A stretch of 48,329 nucleotides of DNA, taken from assembly GCA_016206685.1 (NCBI GenBank), contig JACQRB010000056.1:1-48329 (forward strand), in the 5' to 3' direction. How positions within the stretch are numbered: position 1 is the stretch's first letter; each line of letters opens with the position of its first letter. The DNA is from Candidatus Omnitrophota bacterium (GTDB lineage Bacteria; Omnitrophota; Gorgyraeia; Aquiviventales; Aquiviventaceae). Under the pieces are notes generated by a model that saw only the letters and a program-made list of their open reading frames with translations, was not told where the DNA came from and did not search any database. Shown in pieces: positions 1-7,910 of this stretch. A program made the position numbers and the translations under genes.

Positions 1-1347
1 CATCTGGGGGCTGACCAGGTGCGTGCGTCCGCCCTTGCCCTGGCGGCCCTCGAAGTTGCGGTTCGAAGTGGAGGCGCAGCGCTGGCCCGGCTTCAACTGA
101 TCCGGGTTCATCCCCAGGCACATGCTGCAGCCGGATTGCCGCCACTCGCAGCCGGCGGCTTGGAAGATCTCGTGCAGCCCCTCCGCTTCGGCCTGCGCGC
201 GCACCTGCTGCGAGCCGGGCACCACGAGGACCTGGACGCCTGAGGCGGCCTTGCGACCTTTGAAAATCTTCGCGGCCGAGCGCAGGTCCTCGATGCGCGC
301 GTTGGTGCAGCTGCCGATGAACACCACCTCAATCGGAATCTCCGTCATCAGGGTCCCGGCTCTGAGGCCCATGTACGCCAGCGACTGCTCGACGTCTTTG
401 CGGCTGTAGCCCGGCACCTGGTCAGGCTGCGGCACGCGCCCCGTGACATCAATGACCATGCCGGGGTTGGTGCCCCAGGTGACCTGCGGGGCGATCTGCG
501 AGGCATCAATCGAGATTGCCCGGTCATAGGTCGCATCGGGATCAGAGGGCAGCGTGCGCCAGTATTTCAGCGCGCGCTCGAAGGCCTCGCCCGTGGGCGC
601 AAAGGGGCGCTTGCCAGAGGCGAGGTACTCGAATGTCGTCTCATCCGGCGCCATCATTCCCGCCCGCGCGCCTGCCTCGATGCTCATGTTGCAGATCGTC
701 ATCCGCCCCTCCATCGAAAGGGCGCGCACCGCCTCGCCGCAGTATTCCAGCACGTAGCCTGTCCCGCCCGCCGTCCCGATGGTGCCGATCAGCTTCAGGA
801 TCAGGTCCTTGGCGGTCACCGGGGCCTTGAGGCGCCCGCTGAATTCAACCTTGAACGTCTTGGGCCGCTTCTGGGGCAGGCACTGGGTCGCCAGGACATG
901 CTCGACTTCCGAGGTGCCGATGCCGAACGCCAGCGTCCCGAAGGCGCCGTGGGTGGACGTATGCGAATCGCCGCAGACGACCGTCGTGCCGGGGAGGGTC
1001 AGGCCCAACTCAGGCCCGATGATGTGGACGATGCCCTGGCGCTCGCTCGTCAGGTCGTAGAGCGTGATGCCGAACTGGGCGCAGTTGTGGACCAGCGCGT
1101 CCACTTGGGCGCGGGAGATGGGATCCCGGATCGTGAGGCGGTCATCCGTCGGCACGTTGTGGTCCATCGTCGCGACGGTCAGCTCCGGCCGGCGCACGCG
1201 GCGGCCGGCCAGGCGCAGCCCCTCGAACGCCTGGGGGCTGGTCACCTCGTGCACCAGATGGCGGTCAATGTAGAGCAGCACGGTGCCGTCCGACACGGTC
1301 GTGACGACGTGCCGCTCCCAGATTTTCTCGAACAGCGTTTGGCCCAT
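1..1347 (-). CDS. leuC: 3-isopropylmalate dehydratase large subunit, 3' end outside window
   Basis: LeuC, with LeuD, isomerises 2-isopropylmalate to 3-isopropylmalate in leucine biosynthesis in the cytoplasm. I translated the minus strand by hand because the frame is open at the window edge and missing from the track. It begins [15 protein letters not shown] and carries [63 protein letters not shown] and [18 protein letters not shown]. The cysteines in FIGSCTN and GCSMC are the expected [4Fe-4S] ligands. The 449 codons seen compare with about 465-470 for the family, so only a short C-terminus is missing. The start aligns with that of enterobacterial LeuC. No good Shine-Dalgarno precedes it, and a -10 box lies 9 nt upstream. 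leuD would be expected just left of the window. Confidence 0.97.
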   Translation of the reverse strand, partial: MGQTLFEKIWERHVVTTVSDGTVLLYIDRHLVHEVTSPQAFEGLRLAGRRVRRPELTVATMDHNVPTDDRLTIRDPISRAQVDALVHNCAQFGITLYDLTSERQGIVHIIGPELGLTLPGTTVVCGDSHTSTHGAFGTLAFGIGTSEVEHVLATQCLPQKRPKTFKVEFSGRLKAPVTAKDLILKLIGTIGTAGGTGYVLEYCGEAVRALSMEGRMTICNMSIEAGARAGMMAPDETTFEYLASGKRPFAPTGEAFERALKYWRTLPSDPDATYDRAISIDASQIAPQVTWGTNPGMVIDVTGRVPQPDQVPGYSRKDVEQSLAYMGLRAGTLMTEIPIEVVFIGSCTNARIEDLRSAAKIFKGRKAASGVQVLVVPGSQQVRAQAEAEGLHEIFQAAGCEWRQSGCSMCLGMNPDQLKPGQRCASTSNRNFEGRQGKGGRTHLVSPQM

Positions 1348-1356
1348 GGTTCATCC

Positions 1357-1386
1357 AGTATATCGGCATCCCCCGTCGGCGCGCAA
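1357..1386 (-). promoter_or_regulatory. Putative leuC promoter
   Basis: On the minus strand TTGCGC (1386-1381) and TATACT (1362-1357) are separated by 18 nt. The -10 ends 9 nt before the leuC ATG, so the transcript would be leaderless or nearly so. This is motif-level evidence only. Confidence 0.45.
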
Positions 1387-1403
1387 GCCCCGGTCACAAG
1401 CGC

Positions 1404-1432
1404 TTCCCTCCGGTCGGGTCTTCTGCTATGAT
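1404..1432 (+). promoter_or_regulatory. Putative promoter for the small membrane protein
   Basis: TTCCCT (1404-1409) and TATGAT (1427-1432) are spaced by 17 nt, back-to-back with the leuC promoter. The -35 is weak. The predicted leader is about 38 nt and contains the AAGGAGG ribosome-binding site. Confidence 0.35.
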
Positions 1433-1476
1433 ACGCGCAGAGTCGTGCGGTCGAAGCGAACAACAAGGAGGGGGCG

Positions 1477-1731
1477 ATGGTCTCTGGAATAGGGCTGCTC
1501 TTACTCTCAGCGGTGGCGGGCTACTGGGTGCTGGAGCGCTCGGCGACCCATCCGAAAAAGAACCTCAAGCGCGTCGGACAGGCGGTGGGGTGGTTTGTGA
1601 TTCTGGTCAGCATCCTCGGCGTGGCGTGTAAGGTGTACGGGTTGGCGAGCGGCAAGGGCGCCTACTGCCCGTCGGGTTCGCGGTGTCCGTTCAGCTCGAA
1701 GATGCCCGCCGCTTCACCGGTGTCGAAGTAA
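1477..1731 (+). CDS. Small two-helix membrane protein, function unknown
   Basis: An 84-aa protein with a very good ribosome-binding site (AAGGAGG, 7 nt before ATG). The N-terminal segment MVSGIGLLLLSAVAGYWVL and a second segment VGWFVILVSILGVACKVYG are hydrophobic. Between them lies a short basic linker (HPKKNLKRVGQ). The tail after the second helix has two cysteines in CPSGSRCPF, which with the Cys in the second helix could bind metal or form a disulfide. I do not recognise a named family. I have the impression that similar short proteins occur in candidate-phylum genomes, but cannot confirm it. It stands alone between leuC and the DUF502 operon. Confidence 0.75.
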   Translation: MVSGIGLLLLSAVAGYWVLERSATHPKKNLKRVGQAVGWFVILVSILGVACKVYGLASGKGAYCPSGSRCPFSSKMPAASPVSK

Positions 1732-1763
1732 GCGCCCACACGTTCTGGCGAGAGCCGGCGCAG

Positions 1764-1792
1764 TTGCCAGAAAGAGGCCTTGCGCATATACT
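1764..1792 (+). promoter_or_regulatory. Promoter of the DUF502-liv operon
   Basis: TTGCCA (1764-1769), a 17-nt spacer and TATACT (1787-1792) give a close sigma-70-type match. The predicted transcription start near 1799 leaves almost no leader for the ATG at 1805, but about 27 nt for the ATG at 1826. This supports the latter start. Confidence 0.6.
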
Positions 1793-1825
1793 GAGCATAC
1801 CCTCATGCGCAAGCGGGGAGCGCGT

Positions 1826-2497
1826 ATGCCTGCCACCGACCTGCCGCAAGCTCATCAGCGTGTCCGCCTGACGACGCGGCTGCGCCGCTATTTCCTCACC
1901 GGCCTGGCGACCCTGTTTCCCGCCGTCGTCACGCTCTATCTCCTCCTGGTCGTTTTTCGATTCGCCGACGGTTTGCTCGGCCGTTTTATCAACCGGTACT
2001 GGCTGGCGACGTACGGCTATGAAATCCCCGGCCTCGGGCTGGTCATGACCGTGTTGTTGATCCTCGCCACCGGGATTCTCTCCAGCCATCTCTTCGGGCA
2101 ATTCCTTTTTCGAGGGATGGAGGCGTGGTTCGGGAACCTCCCGTTCGTCCGGCGCATCTACCAGCCCGTGAAGCAGCTGGCGAAGTTCCTCTTCGAGAAA
2201 AGCGAACGCGAGGCGGCGTTTCGGCGCGTCGTCCTCGTCCAATATCCCAGAGCAGGGGCGTATTCTATCGCCTTCGTCACCAACGAGGCGATGACGACCG
2301 CTACCGGCTCCCCCAAGACGCTCTTGACCATCCTGATTCCCAACCCGCCCTCGCCGTTCACCGGACCGATCATCTTCGTGCCGAAAGAGGAGGTGATCCC
2401 GCTGGAGATGTCCGTGGAGGAAGCGGTGCGCCTGATTGTGTCCGGCGGGGTGGTCGCCTCACCCCTCAGGGTCGCTGAACGATCCACACCGGCATGA
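1826..2497 (+). CDS. DUF502 family membrane protein
   Basis: A 223-aa protein matching the DUF502 family by its recognisable blocks: LRRYFLTGLATLFPAVVTLY near the N-terminus, PGLGLVMTVLLILATGILSSHLFG, LPFVRRIYQPVKQL and the C-terminal GPIIFVPKEEVIPLEMSVEEA. There are two clear transmembrane segments (about residues 20-42 and 64-86) followed by a soluble domain rich in short beta strands. The family function is not established. I chose ATG 1826 because GGGGAG lies 6 nt upstream and the promoter puts transcription start just before it; the track start 1805 lacks a ribosome-binding site. The stop overlaps the next ATG (ATGA), so it is probably co-translated with the liv genes. Confidence 0.85.
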   Translation: MPATDLPQAHQRVRLTTRLRRYFLTGLATLFPAVVTLYLLLVVFRFADGLLGRFINRYWLATYGYEIPGLGLVMTVLLILATGILSSHLFGQFLFRGMEAWFGNLPFVRRIYQPVKQLAKFLFEKSEREAAFRRVVLVQYPRAGAYSIAFVTNEAMTTATGSPKTLLTILIPNPPSPFTGPIIFVPKEEVIPLEMSVEEAVRLIVSGGVVASPLRVAERSTPA

Positions 2498-3618
2498 GCG
2501 TGCGGTTCCTGTGGGCGCTGCTGCTTGTGCTCGCCGGCTGCGGCCGACAGGACCCCGTGGTCAAACTCGGATTTGTGGCGCCCCTCACCGGCGACCAGGC
2601 GCCGCAGGGCCAGAGCATGCGCAACGGGGCAGTCCTCGCCCTGGAACAGGCGAAGGCCCGCGGCGACATCCTGCCGGGCTATCGGGTGGAGCTCGTGGAG
2701 CTGGATGATCAGCACAGCCCCACCCAGGCCGTGGCCGCGGCCAAGAAACTCGCCGCCGATCCGGACGTGGTGGCGGTCGTCGGGAATCTGAACTCCTCCT
2801 GCACGATGCCCGCCTCGGCGATCTATTATCAGGCCCGGATGCTGCAGATCACGCCGGTGTCCTCCAATCCGCAGATTTCCCGCCAGGGGTTCGACACGTT
2901 TTACCGCACCTGCGCGACCGACGATCTCCAGGGCCCGGCCGCGGCGCTGTTCGTCGCGCGGGAGCTGGGAGCCAGGCGCGTGTTTCTCCTGGATGACATG
3001 ACGACGTATGGGCGGGGGCTCGCCAACGAGTTTAAAAAGAAACTGCGCGCGCTGGGCGCTCAGGTGCTGGGCCATGAGGGCATCACGCAAGGCGACAAGG
3101 ACTTCACGCCGCTGCTCACCAAGATCAAAGCGCTGGCGCCTGACCTGGTCTATTTTGCCGGGATGTTTCCGGAAGGCGCGCTGCTCATCAAGCAGCGGGC
3201 TGAGGTGGGGCTCGGCGGCCGTTTCATGGGAGGCGATGGGCTGTTTGATCCGGTGTTGATCGAGCTGGCCACCCCCCAGGCCGCCGACGGGATCTACCTG
3301 ACGACGATCGGCTCCGACGTGCATCGGATCCCGACGGCCCAGGAGTTCGTCAAGGCCTATGAGGCGCGCTACGGCTCGATTGGCGCCTACTCGGCCTACG
3401 CCTACGAGGCGACCAGCATCGCCTTATGGGCCATGCAGCGAGCCGGAACCAAAGACCGCCGGGCGGTCTTGGCGGCCATGAAAACCTTGCACGATTACCC
3501 GGGACTGTTCGGGTTGCAGAATTTCGATGAGAGGGGCGACTCGCTCATCCGCGACATCGGGTTGTTTACCGTCAAAAACGGGAAGTTCGTGTTTCTCAAA
3601 ACCGCCTCATGGGATTGA
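2494..3618 (+). CDS. livK: Branched-chain amino acid/amide ABC transporter substrate-binding lipoprotein
   Basis: Periplasmic binding protein of the Leu/Ile/Val-BP (Peripla_BP_6) family, 374 aa. The N-terminus MSVRFLWALLLVLAGCGR is a lipoprotein signal with lipobox LAGC, so the mature protein is membrane anchored. VVKLGFVAPLTGDQAPQGQSMRNG and VVAVVGNLNSSCTMPASAIY are typical ligand-pocket blocks, and DGIYLTTIG and YDAY-like C-terminal segments follow. It captures ligand for the LivH/LivM permease. The ligand (branched-chain amino acid, amide or urea) cannot be decided from sequence. The start overlaps the DUF502 stop, and its 3' end overlaps livH by 10 nt. Confidence 0.93.
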   Translation: MSVRFLWALLLVLAGCGRQDPVVKLGFVAPLTGDQAPQGQSMRNGAVLALEQAKARGDILPGYRVELVELDDQHSPTQAVAAAKKLAADPDVVAVVGNLNSSCTMPASAIYYQARMLQITPVSSNPQISRQGFDTFYRTCATDDLQGPAAALFVARELGARRVFLLDDMTTYGRGLANEFKKKLRALGAQVLGHEGITQGDKDFTPLLTKIKALAPDLVYFAGMFPEGALLIKQRAEVGLGGRFMGGDGLFDPVLIELATPQAADGIYLTTIGSDVHRIPTAQEFVKAYEARYGSIGAYSAYAYEATSIALWAMQRAGTKDRRAVLAAMKTLHDYPGLFGLQNFDERGDSLIRDIGLFTVKNGKFVFLKTASWD

Positions 3619-4553
3619 CGTCGTCAATCCTGATGTCCCCCTTCCACCTTCTGCTCCAACAACTCGCCAACGGCTTCACGATCGGGGCCATCTACGCGCT
3701 GATTGCCCTCGGCTACACGATGGTCTACGGGGTCATCCAGCTCATCAACTTCGCGCACGGCGAAGTCTTCATGGTCGGCGCCTACCTGGCGCTGACGGCA
3801 TTGCTCATCCTCGGCGTCGCCCAGCCTCTCACCGGGGTCGCGCTGGCGGGCGTGCTGACGGCGTGCGTCGCCCTGGCCGTGGGGGGTTGCGGGATGCTTG
3901 GGTGGGGCATCGAACGCCTGGCCTACCGGCCCCTGCGTCGGGCCCCGCGCTTAACCGCCCTGATCACGGCGATCGGGGTGTCGTTCTTCTTGCAGAACGC
4001 GGTGATGCTGCTCTACGGGGCGACGGACCGGCGATTTCCCGCCTTCATTCCGGCCCGGCGATGGGAGTGGGGAGGCACGAGCCTGACCTTGCTCCAGGTG
4101 GTCATCTGGCTCACCAGCGGCGTGCTGATGGTGGCGCTGCAGATGCTGGTGACGTCCACCAAGCTCGGCAAAGCGATGCGGGCCACCGCCCAGGATCCGA
4201 ACGCCTGCCGGCTGCTGGGGATTCCGGTGGACCGGATCATCGCGCTCACCTTTGCGCTCGGATCCGGCTTCGCGGCCGTGGGGGGGATGCTCTTCGGCCT
4301 GTACTATAACACCGTCAATTTCCACGACGGCTACTTGACCGGTTTGAAGGCGTTCACCGCGGCGGTCCTGGGCGGGATCGGCAACATCCCCGGCGCGATG
4401 GTGGGGGGGCTGGTGCTGGGCATCCTCGAGGGGCTGGGAGCCGGGTATCTGTCTTCCCAGTGGAAAAACGTCTTCGCGTTCGTCGTACTGGTCGGGTTGC
4501 TGGTGTTCAAGCCGACCGGGCTCCTGGGCGAGCGAGTCGCAGACCGTGCCTAA
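3609..4553 (+). CDS. livH: Branched-chain amino acid ABC transporter permease LivH
   Basis: Inner-membrane permease, 314 aa, of the BPD_transp_2 family. The hallmark N-terminal block LANGFTIGAIYALIALGYTMVYG is followed by INFAHGEVFMVGAYLAL, and the C-terminal GLKAFTAAVLGGIGNIPGAMVGGLVLG is also diagnostic. Eight or so hydrophobic segments are visible. It pairs with LivM to form the channel. The track start is ATG 3609; an internal ATG at 3633 (MSPFHLLLQQ) would match the usual family start better, and neither has a clear ribosome-binding site, in keeping with coupling to livK. It overlaps livK by 10 nt. Confidence 0.95.
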   Translation: MGLTSSILMSPFHLLLQQLANGFTIGAIYALIALGYTMVYGVIQLINFAHGEVFMVGAYLALTALLILGVAQPLTGVALAGVLTACVALAVGGCGMLGWGIERLAYRPLRRAPRLTALITAIGVSFFLQNAVMLLYGATDRRFPAFIPARRWEWGGTSLTLLQVVIWLTSGVLMVALQMLVTSTKLGKAMRATAQDPNACRLLGIPVDRIIALTFALGSGFAAVGGMLFGLYYNTVNFHDGYLTGLKAFTAAVLGGIGNIPGAMVGGLVLGILEGLGAGYLSSQWKNVFAFVVLVGLLVFKPTGLLGERVADRA

Positions 4554-4558
4554 GATCA

Positions 4559-4652
4559 GTGCGGAGTGTAGAGTGCGGCATGCGGAGTGAACACACAACG
4601 ACAAGCAGGACACAATCTCAATTCCGCATTCCGCATTCCGCATTCCGCATTT
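4559..4652 (+). repeat. Inverted pair of heptamer tandem repeats
   Basis: Two arms of four 7-bp units flank a loop of about 34 bp. The left arm (4559-4586) is GTGCGGA, GTGTAGA, GTGCGGC, ATGCGGA. The right arm (4621-4648) is four exact ATTCCGC units plus a partial fifth. The arms are largely complementary (GCGGA pairs with TCCGC), so the RNA could fold into a long hairpin. The array lies between livH and the conserved part of livM. Confidence 0.85.
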
Positions 4653-5602
4653 CTGGGTGGGCAGGAGGTTGTGCCCTGGCGCTTGTGTTTCCCCTCATCC
4701 ATCCTCATCCGTATCATCTGGACGTCCTGACGACCGCGGGGGTGTACGTCATCCTGGCCCTGGGCCTGAATGTCGTGGTGGGATTCACCGGCTTGCTCCA
4801 CCTTGGGTACGCGGCGTTCTTTGCGATCGGGGCGTATACCTATGGGCTGCTGAACCTGCGCCTCGGATGGCCGTTCTGGGTGGGCCTGGGGCCCGCCGCG
4901 ATGGCGGCCGGGTTGTCCGGGGTGCTGCTGGGGATTCCGGCCTTGCGGGTCCGGGGCGACTACTTGGCGATCGTCACGTTGGGCTTCGGAGAGATCGTCC
5001 GGATCGCCGTCACGAATCTGGAGCCCTGGACCGGCGGGCCCAACGGCCTCCTGGGCATCGCGCATCCGGCGGTGTGGATTCCGGGCTCAGGGGTGTATGC
5101 GTTCGGCGTGGAGTCCATGCCGTATTACTATCTGGTGCTGGCCGTGGCGGTGTCGGTGACGATGGTCTGCGTGCGCATGGGCCGCTCGCGGGTGGGGCGG
5201 GCCTGGGCGGCGATCCGCGATGACGAGCTGGCGGCGTCGTGTTGCGGGATCGACACGTTCCAACTGAAGGTGCTGGCGCAGGGCGTCGGCGCGGCCATCG
5301 CGGGTCTGGCCGGGGCCATCTTCGCCGCCAAGCAAGGCACGATCACCCCGGACAGCTTCGATTTTATCCTGTCAGTCATGATCTTGGCGATGGTGGTGCT
5401 GGGGGGGCTGGGGAGCGTCCGTGGAGTGGTCGTCGGGGCGCTGGTGCTCGGGACGTTGCCGGAGCTGTTGCGCGGGTTTGAGCAATATCGGATGCTGGCC
5501 TTCGGGGCGATCATGATCCTCATGATGCGCTGGCGCCCCCAGGGCATCTTCGGCCATCCCCCGTCGTCTTCGGGCGTGAGCCATGGCCGCGCCGCTGCTT
5601 GA
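4580..5602 (+). CDS. livM: Branched-chain amino acid ABC transporter permease LivM
   Basis: Second permease subunit, 340 aa from ATG 4580. Conserved blocks: LTTAGVYVILALGLNVVVGFTGLLHLGYAAFFAIGAY, PALRVRGDYLAIVTLGFGEI, GPNGLLGI and MILAMVVLGGLGSVRGVVVGALVLG. The track start at 4460 lies inside livH and is certainly too early. ATG 4580 is the first in-frame start after livH, but the 25 residues it adds (including FRIPHSAFRI) are just the translation of the heptamer repeat. Translation may instead start near the AGGAGG at 4663-4668 at a non-ATG codon. The 3' end overlaps livG by 20 nt. Confidence 0.9.
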   Translation: MRSEHTTTSRTQSQFRIPHSAFRISGWAGGCALALVFPLIHPHPYHLDVLTTAGVYVILALGLNVVVGFTGLLHLGYAAFFAIGAYTYGLLNLRLGWPFWVGLGPAAMAAGLSGVLLGIPALRVRGDYLAIVTLGFGEIVRIAVTNLEPWTGGPNGLLGIAHPAVWIPGSGVYAFGVESMPYYYLVLAVAVSVTMVCVRMGRSRVGRAWAAIRDDELAASCCGIDTFQLKVLAQGVGAAIAGLAGAIFAAKQGTITPDSFDFILSVMILAMVVLGGLGSVRGVVVGALVLGTLPELLRGFEQYRMLAFGAIMILMMRWRPQGIFGHPPSSSGVSHGRAAA

Positions 5603-6356
5603 GATTCGGCATCTGGCCAAACGTTTCGGCGGGGTGACGGCCCTGCACGACGTGAGCCTGGCCGTCTTCCCGCATGAGATTGTCGGCCTCATCGGGCCCA
5701 ACGGGGCCGGCAAAACCACGCTCTTTAACTGCGCCACCGGCGTCTTGCCGCCGGAGGCCGGCGAGATCTGGTTTGGCCGCGGGACCAAGGAATCGCTCAT
5801 CGGGCGCGCCCCCCACCAGGTCATCCAGTACGGCCTGGCCAGGACCTTCCAGAACATCCGGTTGTTCGCGACGATGACGGTCGTGGAGCACGTGCTGGTG
5901 GGCGGCTACGTGCGTACGCACACCGGACTCGTGGGCGCGATCCTCAACAGCCCTGAGGCGCGCCGCGAGGAGCGCTGGGCCTTCGATCGCGCGATGGGGC
6001 TGCTGGAGCTGGTGGGACTGGCTCCGCAGGCCGACCAGGCGGCTGCGGAGTTGCCGTTCGGCTTGCAGCGGCGCCTGGAGCTGGCCCGCGCGCTGGTGTC
6101 GGAGCCGGAGCTGCTCCTCCTCGATGAGCCGGCGGCGGGCTTGAACCCGACGGAAAAGCAGGAGCTGTTGGCGCTGCTGCAGCGGCTGCGCGCGCAGGGC
6201 CTGACGCTGCTGCTCATTGACCATGACATGCAGTTCGTCATGCCGGTGTCCGATCGGGTGATCGTGCTCGACGACGGCCGGAAGATCACCGAGGGGCGTC
6301 CCGCCGACGTGCAAAACGATCCGCGGGTCATTGAAGCCTACCTCGGAACATCGTGA
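5583..6356 (+). CDS. livG: Branched-chain amino acid ABC transporter ATP-binding protein LivG
   Basis: ATPase subunit of 257 aa with Walker A GPNGAGKTT (about residue 39), Walker B LLLLDEPAAGLNP and switch His in LLLIDHDMQFV. The C-terminal extension GRPADVQNDPRVIEAYLG is characteristic of LivG (BCA_ABC_TP_C). The ABC signature is degenerate: LPFGLQRRLELARAL instead of LSYGQQRR. It overlaps livM by 20 nt and abuts livF, so the five liv genes form one operon. Confidence 0.95.
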   Translation: MAAPLLEIRHLAKRFGGVTALHDVSLAVFPHEIVGLIGPNGAGKTTLFNCATGVLPPEAGEIWFGRGTKESLIGRAPHQVIQYGLARTFQNIRLFATMTVVEHVLVGGYVRTHTGLVGAILNSPEARREERWAFDRAMGLLELVGLAPQADQAAAELPFGLQRRLELARALVSEPELLLLDEPAAGLNPTEKQELLALLQRLRAQGLTLLLIDHDMQFVMPVSDRVIVLDDGRKITEGRPADVQNDPRVIEAYLGTS

Positions 6357-7060
6357 TGTTGCGGCTGGACAATGTGACGGCGGGCTACGGGACGACGGCA
6401 TGCCTGAAAGGCGTCACCCTGTTCGTGCAGGCCGGGGAAATCGTCACGCTCCTGGGCGCCAACGGGGCCGGGAAGAGCACGACGCTGCTGGCCATTTCCG
6501 GCCTGGTGCGGCTCAGCCGGGGCGCGATCGCGCTCAACGGCGCGCGCATTGACGGGCTACCGCCCGAGGCGATCGCGGGCCGCGGCGTCGGGCATGTGCC
6601 TGAAGGCCGGCGCGTCTTTCCTCGCCTGACGGTGCTGGAGAATCTCCAGTTGGGCGCGTACCTGCGCGGGGATCAGGCCGGGGTGGCGCACGATCTGGCG
6701 TGGGTCTTTGAGCTGTTTCCCCTGCTGCGCGACCGCCGGCGCCAGCTCGCGGGCACGCTCTCCGGAGGCGAGCAGCAGATGCTGGCGATGGGCCGGGGCC
6801 TGATGGGGCGGCCCGCGTTGCTGTTGCTGGATGAGCCGTCGCTGGGCCTGGCGCCGAAACTGGTGCAGGTGGTCTTTGACGTCATTCGGCGGATTCACCA
6901 GGCCGGCACGACGGTGCTGTTGGTGGAGCAAAACGCCCGCCTGGCCTTGGCCATTGCGCACCGGGGCTATATCCTCGAGGCCGGCGCCATCGCCCTGGCG
7001 GATACCGCCCCGGCCCTGGCCGACAACCCCAGAGTCAAAGCCGCCTACCTGGGCGGTTGA
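6356..7060 (+). CDS. livF: Branched-chain amino acid ABC transporter ATP-binding protein LivF
   Basis: Second ATPase subunit, 234 aa. It has Walker A GANGAGKSTT, signature LSGGEQQMLAMGR and Walker B LLLLDEPSLGLAPKL. The C-terminal LVEQNARLALAIAHRGYILEAG is typical of LivF. ATG 6356 overlaps the livG stop as TGATG; the GTG at 6353 would add one residue. Unlike LivG, the signature motif is canonical. Confidence 0.95.
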   Translation: MLRLDNVTAGYGTTACLKGVTLFVQAGEIVTLLGANGAGKSTTLLAISGLVRLSRGAIALNGARIDGLPPEAIAGRGVGHVPEGRRVFPRLTVLENLQLGAYLRGDQAGVAHDLAWVFELFPLLRDRRRQLAGTLSGGEQQMLAMGRGLMGRPALLLLDEPSLGLAPKLVQVVFDVIRRIHQAGTTVLLVEQNARLALAIAHRGYILEAGAIALADTAPALADNPRVKAAYLGG

Positions 7061-7068
7061 GGAGTGGG

Positions 7069-7707
7069 ATGGAACGCCTCTTCGATGTGTTTGGGACGCT
7101 GTATCGCTTTGATGAGCTGATCCGCTGGGGCGGATACGCGGTGCTGGTGGTGATTGTCTTTTCCGAGACGGGCTTGCTGGCGGGGTTTTTCCTGCCCGGT
7201 GATTCGTTGTTGGTGACCGCCGGTCTGCTGGCCACGACGCCGGCGCTGAATATCTGGCTGCTGATCGTGATGCTCTCCGCTGCGGCGATCGCCGGCGACA
7301 GCGCCGGCTATGCCATCGGGTATCACCTGGGTCCCCGGCTGTTCAGGCGGGAGAATTCCTGGCTCTTCCATAAGGATCACGTGGCACGCACCCAGCGCTT
7401 CTACGACAAGTATGGGCCCAAGACGATTGTCCTGGCCCGCTTTGTCCCCATCGTGCGCACGTTTGCGCCGACGCTGGCGGGGGTCGGCAAGATGCGCTAC
7501 CGGACGTTCCTCCTCTTTAACATCGCCGGCGGGGTGGGGTGGGTGGCGGGCATGACGCTGGCCGGGTATGGCCTGGGGCGGTTGATCCCCGATATCGAGC
7601 GGAAGCTGCATTGGGTCATCGCGATCGTGATCGGGCTGTCCCTGCTTCCGATCGTGCACGAGTGGTGGCAGGCCCGCCGGGCCGGCGTGTCGCGGGCTCG
7701 CGTGTGA
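7069..7707 (+). CDS. DedA/VTT-domain membrane protein
   Basis: A 212-aa polytopic protein of the DedA (SNARE-associated/VTT) family, members of which include undecaprenyl-phosphate or phospholipid translocases. Diagnostic motifs are FSETGLLAGFFLPGDSLL near residues 25-45 and KYGPKTIVLARFVPIVRTFAPTLAG near 125-150, the second holding the conserved charged/proline re-entrant segment. ATG 7069 is preceded by GAGGAG; the track start (TTG 7057) overlaps livF without a ribosome-binding site. It is 8 nt downstream of livF and likely in the same transcript, though no functional link is evident. Confidence 0.9.
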   Translation: MERLFDVFGTLYRFDELIRWGGYAVLVVIVFSETGLLAGFFLPGDSLLVTAGLLATTPALNIWLLIVMLSAAAIAGDSAGYAIGYHLGPRLFRRENSWLFHKDHVARTQRFYDKYGPKTIVLARFVPIVRTFAPTLAGVGKMRYRTFLLFNIAGGVGWVAGMTLAGYGLGRLIPDIERKLHWVIAIVIGLSLLPIVHEWWQARRAGVSRARV

Positions 7708-7721
7708 TCCCACCGTAGTCA

Positions 7722-7853
7722 TGTCCGAATTTGGCAGGGCCTGCCGCTGCGCGACCCCGCCGTCCTCGCTCCGCCAAAGTTCTTTGGCGGATCGTCGGCT
7801 ACGCCCCGACACAAAGTCGGGGCCCGCTCCGCGTCACCCACCAAATTCGGACA
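7722..7853 (+). repeat. 132-bp MITE/REP-like element, copy A
   Basis: The element fills most of the gap between dedA and cox. It is bounded by perfect 13-bp inverted repeats TGTCCGAATTTGG (7722-7734) and CCAAATTCGGACA (7841-7853). Inside are two perfect hairpins: CCGCCAAAG/CTTTGGCGG (7771-7790) and CCCCGAC/GTCGGGG (7804-7822). Its reverse complement matches 17,222-17,329: 7740-7765 is identical over 26 nt to 17,294-17,319, and 7823-7839 over 17 nt to 17,228-17,244, in the same order. It contains no coding capacity. Confidence 0.88.
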
Positions 7854-7873
7854 GCGCCCACGTCGTTGGACGC

Positions 7874-7902
7874 TTGACTTCGCGAAGCGCTTTCTCTAAG
7901 CT
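7874..7902 (+). promoter_or_regulatory. Promoter of the cox subunit III operon
   Basis: TTGACT (7874-7879), a 17-nt spacer and TAAGCT (7897-7902) lie upstream of ATG 7911, only 8 nt beyond the -10. The spacer includes the perfect 10-bp palindrome CTTCGCGAAG (7878-7887). The -10 hexamer TAAGCT is the same as that proposed for the desaturase promoter. Confidence 0.5.
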
Positions 7903-7910
7903 ATCGCATC

